Below, one piece after another: positions 11,284 to 21,881 of a DNA stretch of 64,000 nt. The stretch is from Euglena gracilis (Eukaryota; Euglenida; Euglenophyceae; Euglenales), in contig CP154954.1 of the NCBI GenBank assembly GCA_039621445.1, forward strand, positions 42,902,632 to 42,966,631, given 5' to 3'. The translations under genes and the position numbers were made by a program. The notes under the pieces were generated by a model. It searched no databases and was not told the origin of the DNA. It worked only from the letters and a program-made list of their open reading frames with translations. Within the stretch, counting starts at the first letter, position 1. Each line of letters starts with the position of its first letter.

Positions 11284-11395
11284 TTAGTGGTCGAATATTT
11301 GTCGACTCTTTGCTAGAATATTTTTGCAATATTCGAATGTTCGAATATTTTGAAGTAATCGAATATTCGTCGAATATTCGAATGTTCGAAGCAGC
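11284..11395. repeat. TCGAATATTCG palindrome cluster
   Basis: Overlapping copies of CGAATATTCG and CGAATGTTCGAA form an A/T-rich self-complementary block. Confidence 0.75.
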
Positions 11396-11469
11396 CTTAT
11401 GCGGGCCAGGCGGGGAGTTGCGGGGAAATCAAAATGCCGTTGAACAGGGCATTTTGAGGGCTTCAGTAC

Positions 11470-11640
11470 CACCCCCCCCCCCTTATTGTCCCACCGACCT
11501 CCCCCCGGGAGGCCCGACCGGACAATATGGGGGGGGGTACCAAAGGAATTTCATTGGCCGAGCCAAAAAAACCCCCCGTCGGCCGGGGCCGAGGGACAAT
11601 ATGGGGGGGGGGGGGGACAAGGACTTTTTCTGTTGATTTT
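11470..11640. repeat. Dispersed repeat, second copy at 20605-20770
   Basis: Both copies contain a C run, a TATTGTCCC word, the phrase TTTCATTGGCCGAGCC, then GTCGGCC..GGGCCGAGGGAC and ACAATATGGGG. The word ATTGTCC and its complement GGACAAT sit next to opposite C and G runs, giving a fold-back form. Confidence 0.8.
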
Positions 11641-11693
11641 GTTTTATTTCCAAAATAGTTTGGAAACGTCGATTTTTTGACCCGAAAACAGCC

Positions 11694-11815
11694 AAAAGTG
11701 GCCCCAGAAATGGTCCAAAATTGGCTGAAAAATGGCCGTAACTCAGGCCGCACGAAGAGTTTGGGGAAAAGTAAATCATGGCTGGATAGGGCATTCAAAG
11801 GCTTCATTTTTGGTT
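11694..11815. repeat. Inverted copy of the repeat at 13740-13850
   Basis: The segment from GCCGTAACTCAGG through GGCTTCATTTTT is the reverse complement, with substitutions, of the stretch around 13765-13850. Neither copy has a supportable gene. Confidence 0.7.
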
Positions 11816-11939
11816 GTGCAGGGCTTCATTTTTTTTTGATGATGGTGATACAGGGGGGGGGGTTGTTGATAAAAAGTCAACTAGTCGGTCGACTAACTTT
11901 TGAGTCGACCGACAAGTCGACCAATTTCACCCCCCCCCC

Positions 11940-13035
11940 ATTTGGCTAATGGCCAGGCTCCTTTGGACCCCAATTAGCACGGGGAGGGAAATGCACTTGG
12001 CCCTTCAAATTATGCAAGTCAAAAAAAAATCCAAAAAAATGCAAAAAAAATGCAACTTGCATAAAACCCCTGAGAAAAGGCTAGAATACAGCAGAATTTT
12101 GTTGCCTAAAATCTGTAAACATGTGACAATGCCGGTGTGCCTGTCAATGATTCACAAAGAAGACCTCCTGGAAGACGACGGCAAGCACTGACGCTTTGAA
12201 AATCAACACGAATGGCACCTGCACGTTCAGTCTAAGCAAATCGTCCCTCCAGGTCACCATTGAACATCAGTAAAGCGGACATTTAGGACATTTACGAAAA
12301 TGGAGTGCATACCAGATGCTAGGAATGCAGCACAAAGGTCATTTTCTTGCATAAAAAATTTTTTTGCATAAATTTTTTCCAGGGCAAAAAAATTGCAAAT
12401 TTCAGAAAAACCTGATTATGCAAAAAAAATGCAAATTATGCAAGTTGCATTCCCCCCCCCCCTGCAATCAGCCAATTATGGGGGGGGGGGGGCAAATGGG
12501 GGGGGTACCAAGACCATTACTAGGCTGACTCCCCCTGATTGACTTATGGACCGTCCTTTGGGACACCCAACTAGCTAATTAGGGGGGGGGCAATTAAGGG
12601 GGGTGAGGATAATGTAGTTTTGAAGGGTGTACCATGCCCCCCCCCCCCCGAGCTATTCCCGTCCCCGGGACCCTTTACGGCCCAATGGGAACAGTACGGG
12701 GGGGGAACAGCTCGGGGGGGGGGACCTAGTCCCCCCCCCGAGCTATTCCCATACCCGACCCTCGGGCAACCCAAAAGGGGGTCATTTTGGCAACTTTTTC
12801 TGGCTGGTCGCAAAAAATGGTCAAATTTAGGCACTTTTGCCAGAAATAAATTTTTGAAAACGTCCCAAAAACGTCGATTTTTGAGTACTTTTTTGGGAAG
12901 TTCTTTGTAAAAAGTGCTATGACAGTGAGCTATTCCCGTCCTCCCAATGGGAATAGCTGGGGGGGGACAGCTCGGGGGGGGGATGGTATTTGCAACAGCA
13001 AAGGGTATTCTTGGGGCATGTTGAGAGCTGAAAAA
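11940..13035. other. No gene seen; A-rich stretch then GAGCTATTCCCG fold-backs
   Basis: 12000-12450 is rich in TGCAAAAAAATGC-type words. 12640-12975 holds repeated CCCCGAGCTATTCCC with its complement GGGAATAGCT or GGGAACAGCTCGGGG. Confidence 0.6.
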
Positions 13036-13039
13036 TATC

Positions 13040-13420
13040 AAACCCCTTGGGCTCCAAAGACGTTTCAGGAGGCCAAATCCTTTTGCTTCTCGACTGTAAA
13101 CCCTTTGTCAATAACAAAACCCCTCATGCCACCGATACGTTTTGGGGGGCCAATGGCTTTTGTTTCTCAACTTCTTGACGGCCCCAAAATAACAAAACCC
13201 CTTGTCACGCCGATGCGTTTTGGGGGGGCACTCCTTTTTGTTTCTCAATTGTCCAAGGGCTTTTTGACGGCCCCAAAACAACAACTCCCCTTGTGCCACT
13301 GATACGTTTTGGGGGGCCAATACCTTTTGTTTCTCAATTGTGCGAGGGCCCCAAAATAACAAAACCCCTTTTGCTACCGATGCGTTTTGGGGGGCCAATC
13401 CCAAAAACCCCTTGTGCCAC
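13040..13420. repeat. Tandem repeat of about 75-100 bp, roughly five units
   Basis: Each unit carries CCAAAATAACAAAACCCC, a GCCACCGATGCG-like part, GTTTTGGGGGGCCAAT and CTTTTGTTTCTCAA. Units differ by substitutions and small indels. Confidence 0.85.
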
Positions 13421-14279
13421 CGTTTGGCCCCAACCCCCCATCAGGTCCGAATTATTCAGCCACGAAGAATTCCAAACTGGGTGGGAATTGCCCGCCCCCC
13501 CCCCTCTTCCGACTCTGCCATTTTGCCGGGGTCCAAAAATCAATTTTTCGAAAATATCTCGAGAAAACGTACATTCTTTTTTCCAGAAATGTCGGTCTGC
13601 CGAAATGCACAAGGCCCTCTATCACCCCCGTTCGCCGTTTTGGCTGCCGACACGCAACGTGCTTTTGCAGCCCAAAACGGCAATTTTGGGGAGTTTTTCA
13701 AAATCGATTTACCCAAAATATCTCGACAATGAAGCAAAATCAAAGGAAAAGTCCGGTGAGCAAAAATGAAGCCCTTGGAATGCCCTATCCAACCATGGTT
13801 TACTTTCCCCCCAACTCTTCGTGCAGCCCAAGTTACGGCCATTTTTCAGTGAGGACAACCGGAAAGGAGAAGTGTATGTTGACCAGTTTTTTCTTGCACG
13901 CCAGCATGAGGTTGGACGATTTTGGCGGGCTTGTTTCGGTTCGCAAAGAATGCCCTGTGATCATCTTCAAGGGCAGTGCCGAGGGACCCGTGGCACGTTC
14001 CGCTGCTGAATTGGCAGGTCCTTGTGCAGGTTTGTCACGCTGGAATTTTCAAAGAAACAAACGATCATTTCGCTCAGTGACGTTCACCACAGCCCTCCCC
14101 CAATCGAAGGTACCCCCCCCCCTAACTGACAGCACCCCCCCCCCTAATTGAACCCCCCCTTTTTGACCAAAAGGGTGGTCCCGTGGAGAGGTCCCACGGT
14201 CAATTGGGGGGGGGGGTATGATTGCCACATGTCTACAAACCGTTTTCAACACTTTTTGGCACTTTTATTTTGGGTCCCC

Positions 14280-14390
14280 AGACGCCGGGTTCACGCCCCA
14301 GCCGGCTTTCTGAACGCCGGTTCGGGCGGGAAATTTCCTGCCCGAACTGGCGTTCTGAATGCTGGTTCGGGCGTGAAGCCAGAGCCCGAA
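14280..14390. repeat. GACGCCGG-type inverted repeat block (copy 1)
   Basis: It contains GACGCCGGGTT, CGCCGGTTCGGGCGGG and complementary CCCGAACTGGCG words. It belongs to a family also found at 15220-15360, 16175-16300, 18845-18960, 19495-19700, 21745-21850 and 47140-47210. Confidence 0.8.
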
Positions 14391-15219
14391 TACACAGTTT
14401 AACATAAATTCTGGGATGGCAGAGCTTAAAATTGCTTGGGGGGCAAATGTGGTCGACTGGACCAGTTGGCGGTGACCACCAATGGCGAGGTCACACTGGT
14501 CACACGTGACCCGTCAAAACTGCCCCGCGACTGCCAGCCTCTGTCTTGAACATTGGGATGTGGGGTATTGGTTCATCATGTGGTGAGACGTTATCCTCCT
14601 ATTTTGTGGATTGAATACCACTACCCCCCCCAAATAACCCCCCTTTCGTCCTTTGGCCAGGACCCCAAAGGGCCACTTAGGGGGGAGGGGTCACTCAGGG
14701 GGGGGTCAGGAGACAAAATCTTGATGTCACCCCCACTATTTTTGGGTGGATTTTTGTGTGAAATTTGTGATCTACACCATTTTTTCTGTCAGGTCAAAAA
14801 AAATTGCAGAAAATTTTCAAAAAAATCAGGTGTTTTATGACCATTTTTACTTACAAAAAAAATTGTCCATGATCCAGCCGGACCTTCCGGCGAACCCCGC
14901 AGGGCCACTTAGGGGGGGGGGTCGTTCAGGGGGGGGTAATGTAATCTCCCCCACCGGACGATTTGAATAATTGGCGGCCACACCGGCGGCTGAGGAATCA
15001 CGGCTCAGCGATCTAAAAATTGGCGGTTGCATTTTCTGACCCTTTTGCAAATTCGAAATTCTACATTTCAGCTGCCATGTTGCCCATCGATCGAGCTTCA
15101 GTGCGTTCAGCAGTGGCCATAATTTCACCCATGTTGCATGGTATTCTGTTTCAGAAATTGCCCAAAATTGGCCAGATGAAAATTATTGCACAAAAAACCC
15201 CAATTCTACTACAAAAAAG

Positions 15220-15360
15220 GGGTGGCGGACGCCGGTTCTGTCCTGAACCCGGCGTCCGGGGACGCCGGGTTCAGGACAGAACCGGCGTCCGCCACCCCTT
15301 GTTTAAAGCGGCGTTTTAGAGACGCCGGGTTCAGGACAGAACCGGCGTTCACCCCCTTCG
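15220..15360. repeat. GACGCCGG-type inverted repeat block (copy 2)
   Basis: Alternating GACGCCGGTTCTGTCC and GGACAGAACCGGCGTC words form nested hairpins. The outer arms include GGGGTGGCGGACGCC and GGCGTCCGCCACCCC. Confidence 0.88.
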
Positions 15361-15483
15361 GGCCAGGGAGCACTTAGAAGTACGTTCACTAGCGTTCCCC
15401 TTTAGTCCCATGGGGGAACAGCCAAAACGTCCCAGAGCAAATTCTGAAAAAAAACTAGAGGATTCAAACATAAAATCTCTTAA

Positions 15484-15935
15484 ACTCTAAAAAAGCCATG
15501 GGGGTTCCAGCCGTATTCCCCAACCGTATTTCTGACAGAAAAAAACCCAGCAGGTCCAGCCAAAATTTCCCAACCGTGATAATAAACCCAGCGAGGTCCA
15601 ACCATAGTTTCCCCTCCGTATGTCTGAAACAACCCAGGGGCTCCAGCCAACATTTACCAGCCGCAATTCTGAAAAACGCACGGGGGGTTCCAGCCAGCAT
15701 TTAACAACCGTATTTTTAAAAAACCCAGGGGGGTCCAGCCAACATTTCCTAACCGTAATTCTAAGAAAAAACCCAGGGGTGGGCAGTCAACATTAAACCG
15801 AATTTTTGAAATAACCCAGGGCGGGTCCAGACAAAATTTCCCTGCCGTATGTCTGAAAAAACCCAGGGGGGGGTCCACCCAAAAATCCCAACCGTACGTC
15901 TGAAAAAACCCAGTGGGTCCAGCCAAAATTTCTGT
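15484..15935. repeat. Tandem repeat of about 49 bp, roughly nine units
   Basis: The unit is AACCGTATNTCTGAAAAAA, CCCAGGGGGTCCAGCC and AACATTTCCC, repeated with drift. No coding use is evident. Confidence 0.9.
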
Positions 15936-16174
15936 AATGTGTCTCCTTGCCGGCAATATGTTTTGCCCTGTAATCAGTGCAGCTGTAGCAGCTGCAGCTG
16001 TGTATGCCTAGCAATCCTCCCCCCCCCACCTCAGAAACTGCAAAACGCTTGCCGTCAGTCATCCATGATATTTTGCACTCAGCAATTGTGCCTTTTATCC
16101 CCTTTCATCCAAGGAGATTTTTGTTTTTGGGGTCACATTGGCACATTTTTTTACACAAAATACAGTCCCAAACC

Positions 16175-16300
16175 GGACGCCGGGTTTTGGACAGAACCGG
16201 CGTTCCTAACGCCGGGTTTTAGGACAGAACCGGCGTCCGGAAAACCCGTGGGGGGGGGGGACGCCGGTTCTGTCCTGAACCCGGCGTCTCAAACGCCGGT
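16175..16300. repeat. GACGCCGG-type inverted repeat block (copy 3)
   Basis: Several direct and inverted copies of GACGCCGGGTTTTGGAC and GACAGAACCGGCGTCC surround a G run. Confidence 0.88.
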
Positions 16301-16717
16301 TTAATGTCAAATACCTCCCAAAAACTGCTCGGATATGATTACAGCATGTCCATAAACCCTTTTGGACACTTTTTGGCACTTTTTATTTTGGGTCCCCCAG
16401 ACGCCGGGTTCCCGCCCAAACCGGCATCTGGATCTGGGCATCATCATCATCATCATCATCACCCGGAGCCCCCAGACACGGTTTCAAAAGTATTTTTTGT
16501 CAACCTTGGCGACAACCATTCAGGTGTTCAACATATGTTGGCACGAGTCAAGATGTTCAGAGAGTCAGGATGTGCTGGGGGTCCTGGGGAGGTCGTGGGA
16601 GCCCTGCGTGGGGTTCTGGGTCTTGGGAGGGTCCTGGGGGTCTTGGGGGTCCTGGGGGGTCCTTGGGGGGTGTTAGAATATTTCATATTTGTTTGAAGAC
16701 CCCCAGATTATTTTGTA

Positions 16718-16835
16718 TACCATGCCCTACTCTTCCCTCCTTAGGCGCCTTCTGAGCCCCATGGGAAGAATACGGGAGGGAATAGTACGGGGGGGGGGGG
16801 ACCCGGACCCCCCCCCCGTACTGTTCCCATGGGAC
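16718..16835. repeat. ACCATGCCC / GTACTGTTCCCAT fold-back
   Basis: ACCATGCCC opens the block. CCCATGGGAAGAATACGGG and GGGAATAGTACGGGG face CCCCGTACTGTTCCCATGG across G and C runs. It is the same style as 12640, 26638 and 30150. Confidence 0.75.
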
Positions 16836-16933
16836 CTCAAAGGAACACCCAGGGTCAACCCTTCGGTGGCAAGGCAAAAGAAGCGGACACAACTCTCTCT
16901 TGCGGCACCATCCTTGCGCTTGTTTGCTTGTTC

Positions 16934-17509
16934 TCAGGGACAAAAATAGCATTTACCTTTAGATTTCACAGACATGCACCTCAGGTGAAGGAAAATTGCA
17001 CACAATTGGCATTGCACACGATGGCCAGGCTCCAAAGGGTCATCACACTTCACACAAATGTCGGGCGCCTCGCCTTGGGAAGGATCATTTGGGGATTCTC
17101 CTCCAGCCGGTGTATCTTGGCCATCCATGTCCATTGCATCATCTTGGCGTTGCTCTTCTTCCCCAGCATTGAATAAGGCCAAATTTCAGAGTGTTGCCAA
17201 TACCTCGTCTATTTTGGATGGTGCAGGTGGCAGGGGAACGTCATCAGGTGCAGGCTGGTTGGGGTTAGTGGTGACTGGGACAAGGACATGCTTCGTCATG
17301 CCTTTCTCCAATACGTTTACGGGCAGTTGTTCCCAAGCATCTAACACCCACGAGACAACGTCACATCGAGAAGGGGCGACCCACAGTGGAGGCGTGAGGA
17401 CGGACGGACGGACGGACGGACGGACGGACGGACGGCTAGAGAAAATTCCTTTCATCTGGACGGACGGCTGGACAGGGTGCATTTTGGTCTGGACGGACGG
17501 AGGTCTCAA
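16934..17509 (-). pseudogene. Pogo/Tigger-like transposase C-terminal remnant with in-frame TGA
   Basis: Read on minus, one frame gives SWVLDAWEQLPVNVLEKG, which resembles the end of pogo/Tigger-type DDE transposases. After a single TGA (17186-17188) it continues to an acidic stretch and a Cys/His cluster, CVKCDDP then CQLCAIFLHLRC and CYFC, with PHD/RING-like spacing. A (GGAC)n microsatellite lies in the N-terminal part. There is no DDE core, so this is a fragment. The family call rests on a short motif. Confidence 0.55.
17398..17436. repeat. (GGAC)n tetranucleotide tract
   Basis: About nine GGAC units in a row, inside the pogo-like remnant. Confidence 0.95.
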
Positions 17510-17989
17510 AATCGCGATAGTGAACTTATTCCTAATTACTGTATCTTTTCTGCTTGTTTTTTTTCGATGTCATGGCTGAGACCCCTGGCGGGGTTCTAGT
17601 TACAAGCTGGGATTATCAAGTACAATTTGTCAAGTTTCAAGTTTAAGTACAACTTGTAAGTCGAAGTACAGGACCAAGGTGAAGTGGAGGACTATTTGCA
17701 AGGGTATGTTCCCTGGTGGACAATGCTGGTGCAAGAGTATGTATACATTCCCTGGTGGACAATGCCTCTAGCCTTATTGCTGGGGCTTATTTGGCCTTAT
17801 GCTGCTGACTGCTGCAGAACTGACTTTAAGTCGGTCTGTTTCTGTGAACTGTGTTTGGTTTCTTGCCTTTTCTTTTTGTTTCTGTTTACAAAATAGCCGC
17901 AGAATAAAGGAAACCGAGGAACTTTTTGTGCCAATGTGCCAAATGTGAAGGGATTTTGAAGATTCCGAAGATTTTGGCGATTTTTGGGC

Positions 17990-18128
17990 CAGATGGTAGC
18001 CAGTTTTTGGACCACATGTGTTGGCCAGTTTTGGGCCAGATGTGGTGGCCAGTTTTTGGACCACATGTGTTGGCCAGTTTTGGGCCAGATGTGGTGGCCA
18101 GTTTTGGGCCAGATGGTGCCAGATTTTG
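17990..18128. repeat. Tandem repeat with GGCCAGTTTTGGGCCAGATG
   Basis: Units of 25-60 bases contain GGCCAGTTTTGGGCC and TTTTTGGACCACATGTGTTG, repeated with alternation. Confidence 0.9.
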
Positions 18129-18594
18129 ACCAGAAACGTTTTATCATGAGATGCTTGTTTTCTTCTGAAACTTGTTTTTTTTTGTTTCTTACAGTGTTTT
18201 TTTTGCTGTGGAACAAGTCCACTTTGCACACGAAAGCTAAAAAAAATTGGGGAGGTGCAGTTTCTGAGTATGGCAAATGGGTCAGTTTTGGAGGGTTTGT
18301 GGTGGCCATTTTTGGAACCGATGAGTGGCCAGGTTTTGGGCCAGTTTTATTGGCGATATTTTTTCAAGGAAGGGAACCAAGGGCCGCAAGTTTTTTTGGG
18401 GCCGGGTCGCCTTGTCCGGACGTATTTTCGGTCCGAACATCACCTGTGCGACCTTCGGCCCGGACGAACGTGGTCACCCTCCGGTGAAAACACTGACTTC
18501 TTATCCGGCCATCACTGCGTGCGGCGTGCGAACTGATTGGTCTGGATAGCCAGGCGGCTAGCGACAGTGGCTTTCATCTGGACGGACGGCTGGA

Positions 18595-18670
18595 CAGCCG
18601 GTATGTTGGTCGGCTAGGTTGGTCTGCCAGCCGGCTAGGTTGGTCTGCCGGCCGGCTAGGTTGGTCCGGC
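18595..18670. repeat. Short tandem GGCTAGGTTGGTC repeat
   Basis: Three units of CCGGCTAGGTTGGTCTGC-like sequence lie in a row. Confidence 0.9.
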
Positions 18671-18844
18671 CAAACGCCCCCAGTTTGTTCAAAGCGATTT
18701 GGTTTCCTCGCCAAGAAACATAAAAGTTTCTCATAGCCAGAAATACCCTCGCGATCGCCGGAATTTGGTGAAATGCAAAGTGGCGTGACATTGTAGATCA
18801 GTGGTGGGAGATTGGTCCTGGGAGTGTCCTTTGACCGAAGGGTG

Positions 18845-18960
18845 GGGACGCCGGTTCTGTCCTGAACCCGGCGTCTCTAAAACGCCGCTTTAAACAAGGG
18901 GTGGCGGACGCCGGTTCTGTCCAAAGCCCGGCGTTCCGGACGCCGGTTCCGTCCGAAGGA
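18845..18960. repeat. GACGCCGG-type inverted repeat block (copy 4)
   Basis: GGGGACGCCGGTTCTGTCC pairs with GAACCCGGCGTC, and a second GGACGCCGGTTC follows. The same GGGGTGGCGGACGCC arm as at 15220 is present. Confidence 0.85.
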
Positions 18961-19221
18961 CGGAACTAGGATTGTTTTTTTCGGAAAAATATAAAAAATA
19001 TTTTTCTTTCGGAAAAATTTCGGAAAAATATTTTTTGATGATGAAAAAGGTACCTCACGGTTGAGCGCACTCGGGAACTGCCCCCAAGGCCCTGCCCGTG
19101 CCCTCTTTTTGCCCCATAGGGCGCGGCGAGGAGTTAGTTCCGCCAAACAATTGTTCATCATTGGGTGTCAGATGACAAAAGGCCAATAAATGGATGGGAG
19201 TTAGGAACATCAAAGGCAAAC

Positions 19222-19440
19222 TCAAGCACTTAGTGCCATGTGATTGTAGCGGATGTACACCTCACGGGCAAGTTTGTCGAACTCAATGCGAGTCCGGCCA
19301 TCGGACTGAAAATCAGCGAAGCTGAACACACGTTTAACGGAAGCCTGTGCGGCCGCAATGGCTCCCAAAACGCGGCCAAGGGAAGAAATGGTGGGTGAAG
19401 CATCCGTCTCAACTGGCTCAACAATGAAATGAATGAATGA
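19222..19440 (-). pseudogene. hAT transposase C-terminal (dimerisation) fragment
   Basis: On minus the frame reads SSLGRVLGAIAAAQASVKRV, FSFADFQSDGRTRIEFDKLA and then REVYIRYNHMAL, followed by a stop. The ASVKRVFSFAD..R.R pattern matches the hAT family dimerisation region (usually S-ERVFS..G). No upstream catalytic part is seen. Confidence 0.6.
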
Positions 19441-19494
19441 AGGTGGATACTTTGTAAAAAAAAAAACACAAACTACGATTGAAACCGTGTATTG

Positions 19495-19700
19495 GGGCTC
19501 TGGCCTCACGCCCGAACCGGCGTCCAGAACGCCGGTTCGGGCGGGAAGCTAGAGCCCCTAATCCACGGTTTCAACAACTGTGTCCAGAACGCCGGTTCGG
19601 GCAGGAAGCTATGTTCCAGAACGCCGGTTCGGGCTGCCGCCCGAACCGGCGTTTTGGAACACGGCTTCACGCCCGAACCGGCGTTCTGGACACAGTTTTC
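19495..19700. repeat. GACGCCGG-type inverted repeat block (copy 5)
   Basis: At least five copies of AACGCCGGTTCGGGC and its complement GCCCGAACCGGCGTT, several preceded by GTGTCCAG. Confidence 0.88.
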
Positions 19701-20604
19701 GTATCAGAGTGTTGTCTGCAGGGTTTTTTCATGACCCGGGAGGAGGGGGGGGTCCGGACCCACCCACCCACCCCCCAGGGGGGGAGGGGCGGGGTGCTCG
19801 GGGGGACCCACGTTTGGGGGTCGATTTTGGGTCCAAAAAAAACTGGTCCCTAGGCATGGTGTAGGAGGTTAACATGTGGAATTGTCCCAAAACTGCCCCC
19901 CCCCCCAGGGGTGCCACAAGGGGGTGTCGGGGGGGGGGGTCGCCCCCCCGCGATTTTGGGTGAAAATTTTTTTCGAATCTGGTTGGAACTCTTTATGGCT
20001 CCCAGAATTGTTTTTAAATTGAAACCCCCAAAACTCTGTCAACTTTATTGCAAAGGTGTTTATTTCTGCCCATTTTCACACTTTTCTTTCAACGCAACCC
20101 GTTACCGTCTCGCTGCCGTTCGGGCCACAATGGGTTTTTGTTCACAAACTACCCCGAAGAAGCAGTTTTTGCACTGAAACTTGTGTCCTAGGCACAGGTT
20201 TCACGCCGTATCAAACGAGACAATTTTTCTTGGCCAATGATAATTCCTCCCTCCATTTTCAGCGCAAAATCAGACCCTGCATTTTGCAGATGTGCATTAG
20301 GTCCTACGCTTTTCCCAATGTGGCCCACTTGTGCAGTTCAGGACTCTTCAAGGGGGGTCTGGGGACTGGTCAGACTCGTCAAAAAACGACCAAATGGCCA
20401 ATTTTGGCCAAAAAAATGGGTAAAGTTGGCCTGATTTTTTTAAAAAAGTTTCGACGCTTTGCACCGAAATTTTTTCCCCTGTCCAGTTTAGTTCGCCTTA
20501 TTCTTCAAGGGGGGGGGGACCCAGCGTTAAAAACCTTAAATCCGTGACCTCCCCCCTCCGGACTCAGGACAAAGCCGGTGACCCCCTACGATGGACTCAG
20601 GGTT

Positions 20605-20770
20605 ACCCCCCCCCCATATTGTCCCAACCACCTTCCCACTGGGACCCCAAATGGACAATATGGGGGGGGCAATATGGGGGTTCCAAAGGAAATTTCATTG
20701 GCCGAGCCAAAAAAAACCCGTCGGCCGGGCCGAGGGACAATATGGGGGGGGACAATATGGGGGGGGGGGG
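20605..20770. repeat. Dispersed repeat, second copy of 11470-11640
   Basis: It shares TTTCATTGGCCGAGCC, GTCGGCCGGGCCGAGGGAC and ACAATATGGGG with the first copy, and has the same opposed C and G runs. Confidence 0.8.
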
Positions 20771-21744
20771 GTGGTACAAAGCCGGTGAGGGGGGGTCATG
20801 GTCATGGTTTTGGGCAAAAAAAAATTCGGTTTTTTCGAGTTTTTTGGCCCAGAACTGACCCAAAACGCAAGGGTTTCGGGCCCAAAACGGGGGGCCGGGG
20901 GTCGAAAAACGCTCTTTTTCGGCTCGAAAACACTTTTTCCGGGTCCGGGAGGCCAAAAAAACATGGTTTTGGGCAAAAAAAAAAATCGAGGTTTTTCCAG
21001 TTTTTTTGGCCCAGAACTGACCCAAATGCAAGTATACCGGGATCATTTGTCATCTGTTGTGAGTCAATGTGCATCATCAATGTTTAAGGAGTAAATTTTC
21101 ATCGGTCAAATGGTCAAGTGGTATATGACCCAGCTATGAATGCTGCCTTTCCGGAGCATAGCACATGGTCGTATTTGTGTCATGGTTCGGCATGCCGTGC
21201 CGAGGGGGTCGGCCGACCGGGGGGGGGGGGTACCCATTTTGCCGTGCCGAGGGGGGGGGGGCACGCCGAACGTCCATTATCTTGCCGCCCTTCGGGCGGC
21301 AGAATGGATGCAAGAAGTTGACTTTCCATGGAATGTTCGCCCCCCCCCCCGAGAAAAAAATGATCCGGCACCTATGCCCCCCCCAAACAACAAAACATTG
21401 TTCAATTGCCTACCAACATCACAACCATGCCACAAAACATCCCCAAGAGTTTGTCGAATGAGGGGCGTGCTTCACAGTATCAGGGTACAGGACAGACCAG
21501 AAACTACAATGCAACTCTCATCCCTGGAAAACAACAAATTTTATTCCGACTACTTTAGATTAGATAACCTGACTCTAGGTCTTGAAGCCTGGAATGTATC
21601 TTGGCACGTGACAGGGGAACATAATCAGAACGAAGTGCATGAACAAAATCCAAAGTCCATGGTTGATCCAAAGAATTGTCAACAAGGCGGGAGAATTTTC
21701 AGCCGTTTTGCAATGAAAGGAAAACTCTACTACAAAAAAAAGGG

Positions 21745-21850
21745 GTGGCGGACGCCGGTTCTGTCCAAAACGCGGCGTCCGGAACGCCAGGTTTTGGACA
21801 GAACCGGCGTCCGCCACCCCTTTTTTGTAGTAAAACCGGCGTTTGAGACG
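21745..21850. repeat. GACGCCGG-type inverted repeat block (copy 6)
   Basis: Long arms CTACTACAAAAAA, GGGGTGGCGGACGCC and GGTTCTGTCC on the left are mirrored by GGACAGAACCGGCGTCC, GCCACCCC and TTTTTTGTAGTA on the right, giving a stem of about 45 bp. Confidence 0.9.
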
Positions 21851-21881
21851 CCTGCAAAATCACCAGGTTTGATGAAATTTC

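Noticed and set aside
13040-15935. CRISPR-like arrays
   Set aside because: Repeats are adjacent units without unique spacers, and the sequence is clearly eukaryotic.
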